Part shown: one piece after another, positions 1-8,119 of the stretch | How positions within the stretch are numbered: position 1 is the stretch's first letter | Layout of the letters: the number at the start of each line of letters is the position of its first letter | Assembly (NCBI GenBank): GCA_900754275.1 | Contig: CAAECF010000055.1 | Coordinates: forward strand, 1-47,635 | Direction of reading: 5' to 3' | Length of the DNA: 47,635 nt | DNA from: an uncultured Collinsella sp. | GTDB taxonomy: Bacteria; Actinomycetota; Coriobacteriia; Coriobacteriales; Coriobacteriaceae | The notes under the pieces: model-generated | What the model was told of the DNA's origin: nothing | Databases searched by the model: none | Seen by the model: the letters and a program-made list of their open reading frames with translations, nothing else | Made by a program: the position numbers and the translations under genes

Positions 1-318
1 CGTCTCCTCGGGGAGTTTGTCGAACTCGTCCTGACCGTCGCCGTAGCCCTTGAGCGCGTCGAGCCTGAAGTAGTGGCGGGACACCACCTCGATGTAGGTG
101 GTGAAAAGCGTCTCGCCGCCCTTCTTCCAGTCGATGCGGGCGGTGTCCGGGGCCTTGAGCGTCGGCAGCGTGACGGCGTTGTCCTCAACGGGAAGACCCT
201 GCTCCCCGCCGAAGCGGGGGCGCAGGGTCGCGGAGTCGATCGAGGCGTCTGCCTCAAGCTGCAAGACGGCGGTCTCCGATGCCGCGACGCGGACGGTTGA
301 ATCCGGCGCTACGAGCAT
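1..318 (-). CDS. phage structural protein, head-tail connector region (partial)
   Basis: This frame is open to the window edge, so only the first 106 codons are seen. The protein starts MLVAPDSTVRVAASE and has alternating polar and hydrophobic stretches with no motif I can name. Its ATG at 318 overlaps the stop of the upstream gene (TGATG), which indicates translational coupling. It lies directly downstream of the capsid gene and a small acidic protein; in HK97-like phages head-tail adaptor proteins occupy this position, so that role is inferred from order alone. The rest of the protein and the tail genes lie outside the window. Confidence 0.6.
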   Translation of the reverse strand, partial: MLVAPDSTVRVAASETAVLQLEADASIDSATLRPRFGGEQGLPVEDNAVTLPTLKAPDTARIDWKKGGETLFTTYIEVVSRHYFRLDALKGYGDGQDEFDKLPEET

Positions 319-545
319 CAGGCCTCCTCGTCCTCGTCATAGCCCTCGTCGTCCTCGTCCTCGTCCTCAACGGGTTCGGGCTTCGGCTTTGGCTTGGCCT
401 TGCGGCGGGTGGTCTTGGCCTTGGGCTTCTCCTCAGGCTCCGGGTCGAGCAGGCCGCGCGCTGCTGCCTCCTCGTCGGACATGACCTCGCCCTCGAAGGC
501 AACGAGGAAACCGTTCCGGATGACGCGCTTCTTGCTGGTGAACAT
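318..545 (-). CDS. small phage head protein with Lys/Pro-rich middle and acidic tail
   Basis: The product is 75 residues. The first 35 residues look like a small folded domain (MFTSKKRVIRNGFLVAFEGE). Residues about 38 to 58 are rich in Lys, Arg and Pro, and the last 17 residues are almost all Asp and Glu. A disordered charged tail of this kind is common in small capsid-proximal phage proteins. It sits 9 bp downstream of the major capsid gene on the same strand and overlaps the next gene by one base. No specific function can be assigned. Confidence 0.6.
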   Translation of the reverse strand: MFTSKKRVIRNGFLVAFEGEVMSDEEAAARGLLDPEPEEKPKAKTTRRKAKPKPKPEPVEDEDEDDEGYDEDEEA

Positions 546-554
546 GACTCCTCC

Positions 555-1706
555 TTACGCGCCCACGCCAGCGGCGGCGGGAGCCTTGTCGAGGTCGGTC
601 TTGGTGGCGAGGCAGAAGGCGTCCGGGTAGCGCACCTGAAGCGCCTTGGTGTGCTCGCCGAGGATGGAAAGCTCGTTCTTGATGAACTGGTCGTTGTAGT
701 AGCCGATCTCAACCGTGGTGCCTCCGTGGATGGCGCGGCGGCGGGCTGCGAAGGAGTCGTACACGAGGATGCCGGGGCAGCTCGCGTCCTCGACCACCTG
801 CATGCCCCAGTACACATCGGAGCCGAGCGTCTGGTACAGGCCGGTCTCGGTCTTGTACAGGTCGATGGCCTCGCGCACCTCCGGGCTGACGGCCACGTGG
901 GTGGGGATGCGGCGGGCGTTGCGCATGACCTTGGTGCGCATCATGCGGATGGCGTCGAAGTACATGCCGCCCATGGCCTCGGTGAAGGTCTGGATACCGG
1001 TGACGTTGGTGATTCCCACGATGTGGGTGGAGTCGGAGCCGTTCCAGTACTTGCCGTTGGTGATCTCGTCAAGGTCGAGCAGGAGGTCGTGCTCGATGAG
1101 GTCAAGCAGCTCGTCGTAGTCCATCAGGGTGTCCTTGGAGATGGGCACGTAACCCGCGATGGTCTCCTTGTTGGCGACGGCGTCCTTAAACGCGTAGATG
1201 ACCTGAGCCTTGGTGGCGCTGGTGCCGGAGGTGACGCCAGCCCACGTAGCGGGCGCGCCGCTCTCGCTGGTCTTGTCGCGCTGCTTGTAGGTTACGGAGC
1301 CTGCGGCGGGCGTCTCGATCAGGGTGCTCGCGAAGTTCTGGAACACGCCGGGGAGCTTCGCGGGAAGCTCAAGCTCGATCTCGGTGGGAGCGCCCACGGT
1401 CACGACGCTGGCGGCGTTGCGCGGGCCGACCTCGGCGGAGTTCTTGAAGCCGACCTGAAGGCCGTGGAACTCGTCGCGGGCACCGAGGATGCGCACGCCG
1501 AAGGACTCGTTGTGCGGCTTGGGCTTGGGCGCGTTGCGGAGCGCGTCCTCCTCCTCGATGACGTGGCCGATGGTGATGTCCAGCTGCTCGATCTGGCCCT
1601 GGATGACGAGCGCCTTGCTCTCGTCCTTGTCATCCACGGCGCGGCGCTGCTCCTCGGCGAGGCGGTTGCGCTCCGCCCAGAGCTGCTTGGAATTGAGGAT
1701 TGCCAT
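555..1706 (-). CDS. major capsid protein, HK97 fold
   Basis: The 383-residue product is the main shell protein of the phage head. The N-terminal third (residues about 5 to 65) is a charged helical segment (AERNRLAEEQRRAVDDKDE) typical of the cleavable delta domain of HK97-type capsids. Residues about 85 to 375 resemble the phage capsid family, including the conserved region with THVAVSPEVREAIDLYKTE and, near the end, ALQVRYPDAFCLATKTDLD. The gene follows portal and ClpP-like protease, the standard order for these phages; the protease would remove the N-terminal segment. The ATG at 1706 is 3 bp from the protease stop. Confidence 0.9.
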   Translation of the reverse strand: MAILNSKQLWAERNRLAEEQRRAVDDKDESKALVIQGQIEQLDITIGHVIEEEDALRNAPKPKPHNESFGVRILGARDEFHGLQVGFKNSAEVGPRNAASVVTVGAPTEIELELPAKLPGVFQNFASTLIETPAAGSVTYKQRDKTSESGAPATWAGVTSGTSATKAQVIYAFKDAVANKETIAGYVPISKDTLMDYDELLDLIEHDLLLDLDEITNGKYWNGSDSTHIVGITNVTGIQTFTEAMGGMYFDAIRMMRTKVMRNARRIPTHVAVSPEVREAIDLYKTETGLYQTLGSDVYWGMQVVEDASCPGILVYDSFAARRRAIHGGTTVEIGYYNDQFIKNELSILGEHTKALQVRYPDAFCLATKTDLDKAPAAAGVGA

Positions 1707-1709
1707 GTT

Positions 1710-2447
1710 CTACTCCTTTGTCCGGTAGACCCTGTTTCCCAACACGAGGAGGTGGCACCCCTCGTTTTGCTGCATGGTATTTGCGGCGTGAGATTTGCCC
1801 GGCTCGTCCTCCGGCTCGGCGGGCTTGGGGGTGGAAAGCGCCTCGATTGCCGCCTTCGGGGCATGCTTGTAGCGGGCCAGCATGGCCGGGTCGATGCAGG
1901 CCGCCACGCGCTGCTCGGTCTGGATGATCTCGTCCGCGAGGCCCGCGTCAACTGCGGCCTGCGCGTCGTACCACGTCTCGGCGTCCATGGCGGAACGCAC
2001 GTCCTCAACGTCCATGCCGGAGCGTGCGGCGATGATGCCCGCAATGGTTCCGTCAACGGCCTCAAGGCGCTCTGCGGCCACAAGAAGCTCTGCCGCGTTG
2101 CCGCTCGTGTAGGTCCATGCGTCATGAATCATCAGCTGCGCGAAGTCGCTCATGATGACCTTGTCCGCCATGACGGCGATGTAGGAGGCCGCCGAGGCCG
2201 CGATGCCGTCAACGTATGCGGTGGTCTCGCCCTCGTAGCGCTGGATGGCCGAGGCGATGCCGAAGCCCTCGTACACGTCGCCGCCGCAGCTGTCGATGCG
2301 GATGTCGAGCGGCTTGGGACTCAGCTCGTCAAGCGTCGCGGCGAAGTCCTTGGCCGTGTTGCTCGAATCCATGTCCCAGAAGTCGCTCCCGATGGTGCCG
2401 TAGAGGTACACCGTCGCGCGCTGGGCCTCATTCTTGATTTGAAACAT
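1710..2447 (-). CDS. ClpP-like prohead protease
   Basis: The 245-residue product is an S14-type serine peptidase expected to mature the capsid and head proteins. It shows the substrate-binding strand DIRIDSCGGDVYEGFGIASA, the nucleophile motif GIAASAASYIA (Ser at about residue 87) and the catalytic His in LMIHDAW. The length fits phage ClpP-type proteases. A good ribosome binding site (GGAGG) precedes the ATG at 2447, and the start overlaps the portal gene by 20 bp. The C-terminal 40 residues (AEPEDEPGKSHAANTMQQNE) are low in homology signal and are partly encoded by a repeat shared with the region before the portal gene. Confidence 0.9.
   Translation of the reverse strand: MFQIKNEAQRATVYLYGTIGSDFWDMDSSNTAKDFAATLDELSPKPLDIRIDSCGGDVYEGFGIASAIQRYEGETTAYVDGIAASAASYIAVMADKVIMSDFAQLMIHDAWTYTSGNAAELLVAAERLEAVDGTIAGIIAARSGMDVEDVRSAMDAETWYDAQAAVDAGLADEIIQTEQRVAACIDPAMLARYKHAPKAAIEALSTPKPAEPEDEPGKSHAANTMQQNEGCHLLVLGNRVYRTKE
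1753..1797 (-). repeat. start-associated repeat, copy 1 (before capsid gene)
   Basis: The core at 1772-1797 on the plus strand reads GCATGGTATTTGCGGCGTGA followed by GATTTG. It matches the copy at 3747-3772 at 22 of 26 positions, and a weaker match continues towards the downstream purine-rich stretch. It lies inside the 3' end of the protease gene, 47 to 91 bp upstream of the capsid start. Role unknown. Confidence 0.55.
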
Positions 2448-3726
2448 TCGTGCCTCCTACTCCCGTCTGGCTCCCGTCTCCGGGTTCCTTCGGCTTCTCT
2501 GCGTTGGACGAGTTGAAAACGTTCACGGTTCCATCAGGGTTGACGGTTCCGTAGTTCAGCGGGAACAGCGGAAGCCCGATGCCCTCAAGCGGGTCGAAGT
2601 CCTCAAGGTCGCGGACGTCCTCGCGCGTGATCGCGCCCAGATAGCCCATCTCGCGGTAGTACTGGGTGCGGGTGGCGTCGTCGCCGCGCATGAGGCCCTG
2701 AACGCGGAACTTGGCCTGCGCGTTCGGAAGCCCGCAGGACGCGAGAACCGGCTGCAACGCGATCTCGATGCACCGCACGTCGGGCACGATGGTGTCAGTC
2801 ACGTAGTCGATGTTGGACTGCTGCCCGCCGGCGTAGGTCGTCTGGTCTCCGTCGTAGACCTTCCAAGGCGGCACGTTGCAGGCGCGGCACACCTGATGCA
2901 GCACCCACTTCTGCTGCTCGATAACGGAGGCGTCCTTCATGGTCTGCTGGTCGGCGACCCACTTGGCCCCGTAGCCGAAGATGGGCGCGCGCCCCGCCTC
3001 GGTGATGCCGCTCTTCATATCGATGGCCGTGCGCAGGGCGCTCAGCTTCTTCTCGTCGTTGATGACGTTCCCGGCTGGTAGCTCGACGTGGCCCAGATGG
3101 TGGTTCCCGTTGCGGAGCATCGAGCGGTAGAAGCGCTCAAGGTCGAGGCTCAGGCCGATCTCCTCGGCTGCCAGCTTCGCGAGCGACTTGCCCTTGATGC
3201 CGTCCTTGGTCACGTGCGTGCAGATGTTGACGACCTCGTGGTTGAAGTACGTCCCTGCGGGCACGTGGTCATCGCCCGGCGCTACGGTGTAGGTGGTGCG
3301 GTAGCCCTTCGGCGCGTCGCGGTCGTAGTTGTGCTGGACGGTCGCGGTGATGGGCCAGATGGCCTCGATGCGCCCACGGTTCCACTCGATGAACCAGTAG
3401 GCGTTGCCGAACGTGTCACGGCGCAGCACCGTCCACGCCATGAGCGCCGGGGCGGTCATCTCCTCGTTGGCCATGCCGTTGAGGAGCTTCGCGAGCGGAT
3501 GGTTGGCCAGGCGCTCCGATCCGCTGCGCCTGTGGTTGACCACGCTGAACGGAAGAGACGCCATTGAGCGCGCCTTGGTCTGCTCGCAAGCGGCGTAGTC
3601 GATTGACATGAGCGCGCCGTATCCAGCCGGTGTGGGAGCGAACCCCGGCGGAAGGTTGACGCGCACCACGTCTGAAAGCTCTGGCTCCTCGCCGCGCTTG
3701 TAGAACATGTCGTAGAAACGTCCCAT
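2428..3726 (-). CDS. phage portal protein, HK97 family
   Basis: The 432-residue product forms the dodecameric DNA entry ring of the capsid. Family features include the N-terminal LMSIDYAACEQTKARSMASL region and SLPFSVVNHRR. Also present are LLNGMANEEMTAPALMAWTV, the LERFYRSMLRNGNHHLG segment, and the central WVLHQVCRACNVPPWKVYD block. I chose the ATG at 3726 (MGRFYDMFYK) because AAAGGGG precedes it; an in-frame start eight codons upstream lacks a comparable site. The gene lies between the large terminase subunit and the protease. The C-terminus is rich in Gly, Asn and Pro and probably disordered. Confidence 0.92.
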   Translation of the reverse strand: MGRFYDMFYKRGEEPELSDVVRVNLPPGFAPTPAGYGALMSIDYAACEQTKARSMASLPFSVVNHRRSGSERLANHPLAKLLNGMANEEMTAPALMAWTVLRRDTFGNAYWFIEWNRGRIEAIWPITATVQHNYDRDAPKGYRTTYTVAPGDDHVPAGTYFNHEVVNICTHVTKDGIKGKSLAKLAAEEIGLSLDLERFYRSMLRNGNHHLGHVELPAGNVINDEKKLSALRTAIDMKSGITEAGRAPIFGYGAKWVADQQTMKDASVIEQQKWVLHQVCRACNVPPWKVYDGDQTTYAGGQQSNIDYVTDTIVPDVRCIEIALQPVLASCGLPNAQAKFRVQGLMRGDDATRTQYYREMGYLGAITREDVRDLEDFDPLEGIGLPLFPLNYGTVNPDGTVNVFNSSNAEKPKEPGDGSQTGVGGTNVSNQE

Positions 3727-3727
3727 G

Positions 3728-3772
3728 CTGCCCCTTTCTTCTGGCGGCATGGTACGGGCGGCGTGAGATTAG
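3728..3772 (-). repeat. start-associated repeat, copy 2 (before portal gene)
   Basis: The plus-strand core at 3747-3772 is GCATGGTACGGGCGGCGTGA followed by GATTAG. It occupies the short gap between the terminase stop and the portal ribosome binding site. It matches copy 1 at 22 of 26 positions, and the similarity continues towards the ribosome binding site. A weaker third copy precedes the ParB-domain gene at 7973-7990. Confidence 0.6.
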
Positions 3773-5238
3773 TAGATTTCCGGGGCGTCCTCGCTTCCAG
3801 ACACGAGCTTGTTGTAGGCGAGCGCGGCTATAGCCAAGGCGATAGCGCCGTCTATCTTGGACTTGCGGGAGTCCTTGCCGAATCGCGTTCCGTATGGCTC
3901 GCGCTCCTCCTCCACGGTGTTCTCCAAGTGCTGCCGAAGCTTCCTCTCTCCCTTGAGCTTGAGCCGCCTGTCCTTCACGAGGTTCATCACGATCGAGGTC
4001 GCTTGGCACATGGTGGCGTTGTTCTGGGCGAAGGACACGGTCTCGATGCCGTAAACGTCGTTGAGCTGGCTGCTTATGACGATCATGCGGTTCGGGTCGA
4101 TGCCAACGACCTCCGGGTAGTGCTCTTGGCACACGCCCGCCACAAGCTCCATGATCTGGTTGAGCGGGTAGTGCCCGGTGTCCTCGTCCGGCGTGTCGAA
4201 TATCCAGCTTTTCGTGTAGCCGACCATGGTTCCGCGCTTGTTCTTGCGCTCCTGATAGGCAACGATCGCATAGGAGTCGCCAGCCGTGGCTCCGTCGATG
4301 CCGATGGTGAACGGACTGTCGAAGTCGAGCTTGTTCGGCCCGCGCTCGCATCGGTCGAGCTGCGCCGTGGTGAAGCACGAGTACGCGTCCCTGTCGGACG
4401 GGAAGCGGTTGGCGGTGTAGCGCTCGAACGACCTCTTGGACGTGGCCATTCCGCGCTGGTCTTGGATGCTCTCCCACGTGACCCAAGAGGCGCACATGAG
4501 CGGTTCCCAGCTCTCGCGCTTGTCGATGTCTGCGCCGTCATCGAGGCCCAGCCAGTAGAGGTACATGCCGGGGTCGTTGTCGGCTTTCTGCAAGGTGTCC
4601 CAAAGGAAGCCCTCGCGCGCGTCGCCTGCGGTGGTGATGCCGATTGAAAGCGGGTTCCAAAGAACCTTCTGGCCCTTCAGCCCGGCGTCCCACACCTTGC
4701 TGTCCTTGTAGACGTGCAGCTCGTCAAAGATGAGCACGTTGAAGTGCCAAGACTCAAGGGCGTCCGGCTTGTTGGGAAGCACCATGATCTTCGCGCCGGT
4801 CTCGTTGTGGGTGATGACGTCCTTGCCGATGTCCCACTGGCTCTTCCACGTGTCGTTGAGCTTTATCATGGTGGCGATCTTCTCGAAGATGTTGCGCACC
4901 TGATCCTTGGAGCTTGCGACCACGCCGTACTGCCCGTTGTGGATGACCTCCATCGTTGCGACGGTGAGAACGGTCGCTGCGGCAAGCTCGGTCTTGCCGT
5001 AGCCGGAAGGCAGGCCGATGATCACGCGGCGGAAGCGGCGCTTGAACCTTCCGCCCTCCATGCTCCCCGTTGCGAATATCGGCTTCCAGATGTTCTCGCG
5101 CTGGAAGGGTTCGAGCAGGAAGGGCTTGCCGTAGTAGCTGTCGTTGGAGACGTGGTGGCACATGGAGGAGAGGCACTTCTCGTAGTCGCGCGCCATGATT
5201 AGGCCCTCGCGCGAGTACGTGGTCTCAGTCCTCCGCAT
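3769..5238 (-). CDS. terminase large subunit
   Basis: The 489-residue product is the DNA-packaging motor. The ATPase domain has a Walker A-like motif GLPSGYGKTELAAA (about residues 74 to 87) and a Walker B motif VLIFDELHVYKD. The nuclease half begins around FTIGIDGATAGDSYAIVAY, the first acidic metal-binding motif of the RNase H-like domain, with a further motif at VVGIDPNRM. The C-terminal SKIDGAIALAIAALAY segment is typical of the family. The ATG at 5238 overlaps the small-subunit gene by 14 bp. A second ATG at 5196 has a better spaced GAGGG and could be the true start. Confidence 0.93.
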   Translation of the reverse strand: MRRTETTYSREGLIMARDYEKCLSSMCHHVSNDSYYGKPFLLEPFQRENIWKPIFATGSMEGGRFKRRFRRVIIGLPSGYGKTELAAATVLTVATMEVIHNGQYGVVASSKDQVRNIFEKIATMIKLNDTWKSQWDIGKDVITHNETGAKIMVLPNKPDALESWHFNVLIFDELHVYKDSKVWDAGLKGQKVLWNPLSIGITTAGDAREGFLWDTLQKADNDPGMYLYWLGLDDGADIDKRESWEPLMCASWVTWESIQDQRGMATSKRSFERYTANRFPSDRDAYSCFTTAQLDRCERGPNKLDFDSPFTIGIDGATAGDSYAIVAYQERKNKRGTMVGYTKSWIFDTPDEDTGHYPLNQIMELVAGVCQEHYPEVVGIDPNRMIVISSQLNDVYGIETVSFAQNNATMCQATSIVMNLVKDRRLKLKGERKLRQHLENTVEEEREPYGTRFGKDSRKSKIDGAIALAIAALAYNKLVSGSEDAPEIY

Positions 5239-5773
5239 CCTCTATCACCACCTCTGATTCCGGCAGCTCGTATGCCGCGTCGATGCTCTTGAACATGGCT
5301 GCTGTGTCCGCCGCCGTCTTAGTCGCGGTCGCGTCCATGAGGCCGATGTGCGAGCGCGCCAAGGGCGATAGGCCAAGCATGTCGGACAGCGCGCGAATCT
5401 CTGAGCTTGCCTCCTTGAGGATCGTGAGCGCCGGGTTCTTGCGCACCAAGGGAATCTCGCGCCCGTCGGCGTTCTTGAAGGGCTTGACGCCTATCTTGTC
5501 GAAGATGGCTATCTTGCCGTCCTCGGAGTGGATTGCCTGCTCGGCCTGACGCGCCACGGCGTGCCAGTAGGTCAGGAGCCGAAGCGTCGGGATGTCCTGA
5601 TCGGTGAAGCTGTTCACCGGGGGCGCGAGCCACGCCCATATCTCGCTCTGCACGGGGTCTTCGGCTATGTCCTGCGGCATGAGCACGCCCGAGGAACCCT
5701 CGCGCACGGTGAGGCCGTAGGAGTCCGAGAGGCCCCGGCGTATGGCGTTGTGCTTCGGCTTCGCGCCCTTCAC
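5225..5773 (-). CDS. terminase small subunit, P27 family
   Basis: The 182-residue product is the DNA-recognition partner of the terminase. It matches the P27-type pattern: a region around AWLAPPVNSFTDQDIPTLRL, a helical core LLTYWHAVARQAEQA, and the signature NPALTILKEASSEIRALSDM followed by LGLSPLARS. The start is GTG at 5773 and overlaps the stop of the upstream zinc-ribbon gene (GTGA), which favours it over internal starts. The C-terminus is acidic. Its place immediately upstream of the large subunit agrees with the call. Confidence 0.88.
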   Translation of the reverse strand: MKGAKPKHNAIRRGLSDSYGLTVREGSSGVLMPQDIAEDPVQSEIWAWLAPPVNSFTDQDIPTLRLLTYWHAVARQAEQAIHSEDGKIAIFDKIGVKPFKNADGREIPLVRKNPALTILKEASSEIRALSDMLGLSPLARSHIGLMDATATKTAADTAAMFKSIDAAYELPESEVVIEDAED

Positions 5774-6069
5774 AGGCCCTCACCCCTCAGTGCGTCCTCG
5801 ATCTTCTTGGCAGCCCTGCGCAGCTTCAGGCACAGGGGCGATGACGTGAGCATGGAGGCGCGGGAAAGGTCGCTCGCCGCCACGTGGGCGCGCTGCAAGA
5901 CCTCAAGCACCTCGTCATCGGTCATGGATGCGGACGGGGCGGGAGCCTGAAGCTCGCCGGTGTAGGCGTAGCCTCTGGCCGCGCGCGAGCGGCACGTGGC
6001 GGAGCAGTACCGCGCCGTGCTTCGCTGGGCCTTGAACTCCCGCCCGCATATCTCGCACCGCTTAATCAT
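5770..6069 (-). CDS. small zinc-ribbon protein next to terminase
   Basis: The 99-residue product begins MIKRCEICGREFKAQRSTAR and continues YCSATCRSRAARG, a four-cysteine (CxxC...CxxxC) ribbon like those of DNA- or RNA-binding phage proteins. The rest is a helical segment (residues about 48 to 97). It overlaps the radical-SAM gene upstream by 8 bp and the terminase small subunit downstream by 4 bp, so all are probably one transcript. A role in packaging recognition or transcription is only a guess from position. Confidence 0.7.
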   Translation of the reverse strand: MIKRCEICGREFKAQRSTARYCSATCRSRAARGYAYTGELQAPAPSASMTDDEVLEVLQRAHVAASDLSRASMLTSSPLCLKLRRAAKKIEDALRGEGL

Positions 6070-7351
6070 CGCTATCGCCCGCTATTCCGAACCGCGCGGC
6101 AAGGAACCTAGCGGTATCTGCGGAACCCCCCCCGTACACGATTCGGAGGATGTAGTCGGGTACGTTGCGCAGCTTCGGGCTTCGCCTCAGTTTCGCGAAG
6201 TGCTCTTCAGTTGGAACCGCCGTCTGTCCTCCCGGCGTCGTGCACAGGTAGTGCGATGCCATCTGGGTTCCGGTAAGCTCGTTGACCTCCTTGGCCCTTA
6301 TCCCGGTTGACTTGAGCCAGCGGGTGAAGGCAAGGGTCTCCTCCTCGGTGTGGTAGCGCGTGTCGCGTTCGTAAACGGCGGCCTCTTTGACCATCTGAGA
6401 GGCGAAGGACTCCTTTGCGAGCATCGAGGTAGAGCCGGGAGACTGGTGAATCGCCTTGAAGCAGTGCGCCGTCCCAACCTCGCGCATTCGCTCGGTCGGC
6501 CTGCACTCGATACCGTTTAGCATCGAGACCGCGTTGAAGCTGTTCCCCTTGAAGCCGGGAAGATCGCCGCAGCCGCAGCACGCGGTGCTGTCACCCATTG
6601 GGCGCAGGCGATTCTCGGCGCAGAAGAAGGCTAGGCCGTTGTCGTGGCAGGCGTCGCGGATGAGCGCGTAGTGAGCCTCAAGCAAGTCCTCCGGGTAGCA
6701 GAAGTCGCCGCGAACCTTCACGAGCCCTTTCTTACCGCGCTTGAACTTCATCCCCTCGACGGTAACGCCGTATGCACCGGCCTCGGCGAAGCGTGGTATG
6801 TTCGCAAGGAACTCGCGCTTTACTCCGGTGATGTACGGTTGCGCCCTCACGATCACGCGGCGGCAGTTCCCCGCAAGCTTCGAGACCATCGAAAGCCGCT
6901 CCTCGAACGTTGGCGCGCCCGGCTCCATCTTGTCGTATGAGGAGCATACCATCGAGATTTGAACGACGGCGTTGCACTTGCGAAGGAGCGAGATGTACGG
7001 CTCCTCGGTTATGAGCTTGCCCTTGGTCGATATGATGACCGGGTAGCCGGTCTCTTCGAACACCTTGAGGCATTCGAGCGAGGCCCCGGCCTTGCGCTCG
7101 ATGGGTTGGAAGGGATCGGAAAGCCCACCCCAGTGCAGCGGTATCTTCCAGTCGCACCACTTGGTGACCGCCGTGCGCTTTCCCTCGATGAAGCTCCTGA
7201 GCTGCTTCGCGCAGTTCTTCATCGTCACCTTCTCGATGTCCACCTTTGTGCGGGCGAAGCAGTACTTGCAACCATGCGAACAGCCGGAATACGTGTCGAG
7301 CCTGATGGGGTACTCACACAAGACGGCCTGAGAACCGCACTCTACTCCCAT
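6062..7351 (-). CDS. radical SAM protein, possibly acting on DNA
   Basis: The 429-residue product has the radical-SAM cluster motif CSHGCKYCF (Cys24, Cys28, Cys31). It also has the barrel motifs expected of the family, including PLHWGGLSDPFQPIER and GYPVIISTKGKLITEEPY. The overall pattern recalls the spore photoproduct lyase-like branch. A second Cys group (STACCGCGDLPG) could hold another cluster. From about residue 345 the barrel gives way to a small domain with ASHYLCTTPGGQTAVPTEEH. From memory, this resembles a segment found at the C-terminus of phage DNA methyltransferases. The gene overlaps the ParB-domain gene by 10 bp. A DNA repair or base-modifying activity is my inference; the substrate is unknown. 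Confidence 0.8.
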   Translation of the reverse strand: MGVECGSQAVLCEYPIRLDTYSGCSHGCKYCFARTKVDIEKVTMKNCAKQLRSFIEGKRTAVTKWCDWKIPLHWGGLSDPFQPIERKAGASLECLKVFEETGYPVIISTKGKLITEEPYISLLRKCNAVVQISMVCSSYDKMEPGAPTFEERLSMVSKLAGNCRRVIVRAQPYITGVKREFLANIPRFAEAGAYGVTVEGMKFKRGKKGLVKVRGDFCYPEDLLEAHYALIRDACHDNGLAFFCAENRLRPMGDSTACCGCGDLPGFKGNSFNAVSMLNGIECRPTERMREVGTAHCFKAIHQSPGSTSMLAKESFASQMVKEAAVYERDTRYHTEEETLAFTRWLKSTGIRAKEVNELTGTQMASHYLCTTPGGQTAVPTEEHFAKLRRSPKLRNVPDYILRIVYGGGSADTARFLAARFGIAGDSDD

Positions 7352-7941
7352 TCCTCAGCCTCCTTGATGATCCGGGCTGAAAGCTCGTCGCGCCCGATTG
7401 CCTTCACGTAGGCCTCAACGCTGTCTTTAACGTCGATGGGAAACACGAGCGAGAACGAGAACGTGTCGCCGTTCCCCTTTGTGGCGTTGGTCGCGAAGTC
7501 CTCCGTCATGAGGTCTTCGATTGCATCGACGCTTGCGCCCTTGTACAGGTACTCATCGAAGCCGAAGGACTCCCAGTCGGCGTTCAGGTTGTCCATGTCC
7601 TCGGTAAGGGTCTCGTAGTCGAAGCCGCTTGAAAGCGTCGTCTGGTTGTGGACGTGCGTGTAGGCGCGCCGCTGCTCGTCCGTGAGGTGGTCAAGGGAGA
7701 TGACGGGGGCCGTTTCGATGCCCAGCTGCTTCAGCGCTAGCACTCGCCCGTGGCCCTCAACGATCTCAGGCTCTCCGTTCTCGTTGTGCCACACGGCAAT
7801 GGGGTCGCAGTTGCCGAACTCGCTTATCGAGGCGGCTATCTGGTCTACTTGCTTCCTCGTGTGGATTTTCGCGTTGTTTGCGTACGGAACGAGGGTTTCT
7901 ACGGGCGTTTCCTCGATCTTTAGGTCTGGAATAGGGCGCAA
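7342..7941 (-). CDS. ParB/Srx-fold domain protein paired with radical SAM
   Basis: The 199-residue product has the ParB N-terminal domain: the entry motif VETLVPYANNAKIHTRKQVD, the SISEFGNCDPIAV strand, and the VEGHGRVLALKQLG box (GHGR at 63 to 66). It continues with DHLTDEQRRAYTHVHNQTTL, the extension usually seen in phage proteins where this domain is joined to an adenine- or cytosine-N4 methyltransferase. No methyltransferase domain is present; the next gene is the radical-SAM enzyme. The start is TTG at 7941, preceded by a strong AAAGGAGG. It is not a chromosome-partition ParB, since it lacks the HTH and dimer domains. Confidence 0.82.
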   Translation of the reverse strand: MRPIPDLKIEETPVETLVPYANNAKIHTRKQVDQIAASISEFGNCDPIAVWHNENGEPEIVEGHGRVLALKQLGIETAPVISLDHLTDEQRRAYTHVHNQTTLSSGFDYETLTEDMDNLNADWESFGFDEYLYKGASVDAIEDLMTEDFATNATKGNGDTFSFSLVFPIDVKDSVEAYVKAIGRDELSARIIKEAEEWE

Positions 7942-8119
7942 AACGGCCTCCTTTCGTAGGGTGAAAGGAGGCTATCGCGGGTGTGAGATTTAGCGTTGCG
8001 TTTTTTGGCGTCTTAGCGTTGCGCCCTCGCTCAGGCCCCCCGAACCTCCAATTTCGTGGCGATAGACGCCGGGGGGTTGCGCGCGGGGTATGAGGAGGCG
8101 TTTCGGATTTTCCAAGGGG
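7942..8119. other. 178-bp gene-free segment, candidate cos region
   Basis: No convincing reading frame fills this stretch between the HNH and ParB-domain genes. It holds a direct repeat TTAGCGTTGCG (7989-7999 and again near 8013), the third weak copy of the start-associated repeat (7973-7990), and an interrupted inverted repeat of C and G runs (CCCCCCG near 8037, CGGGGGG near 8070). In cos phages the cohesive end site often lies between an HNH gene and the terminase genes, so a cos site is possible. The sequence alone does not prove it. Confidence 0.35.

Noticed and set aside
279..2516. A 745-codon open frame on the plus strand opposite capsid and protease genes.
   Set aside because: It is antisense to clear phage structural genes in a GC-rich stretch where the opposite frame stays open; its composition is a Leu/Val/Gly/Ala/Asp-rich shadow with no domain.
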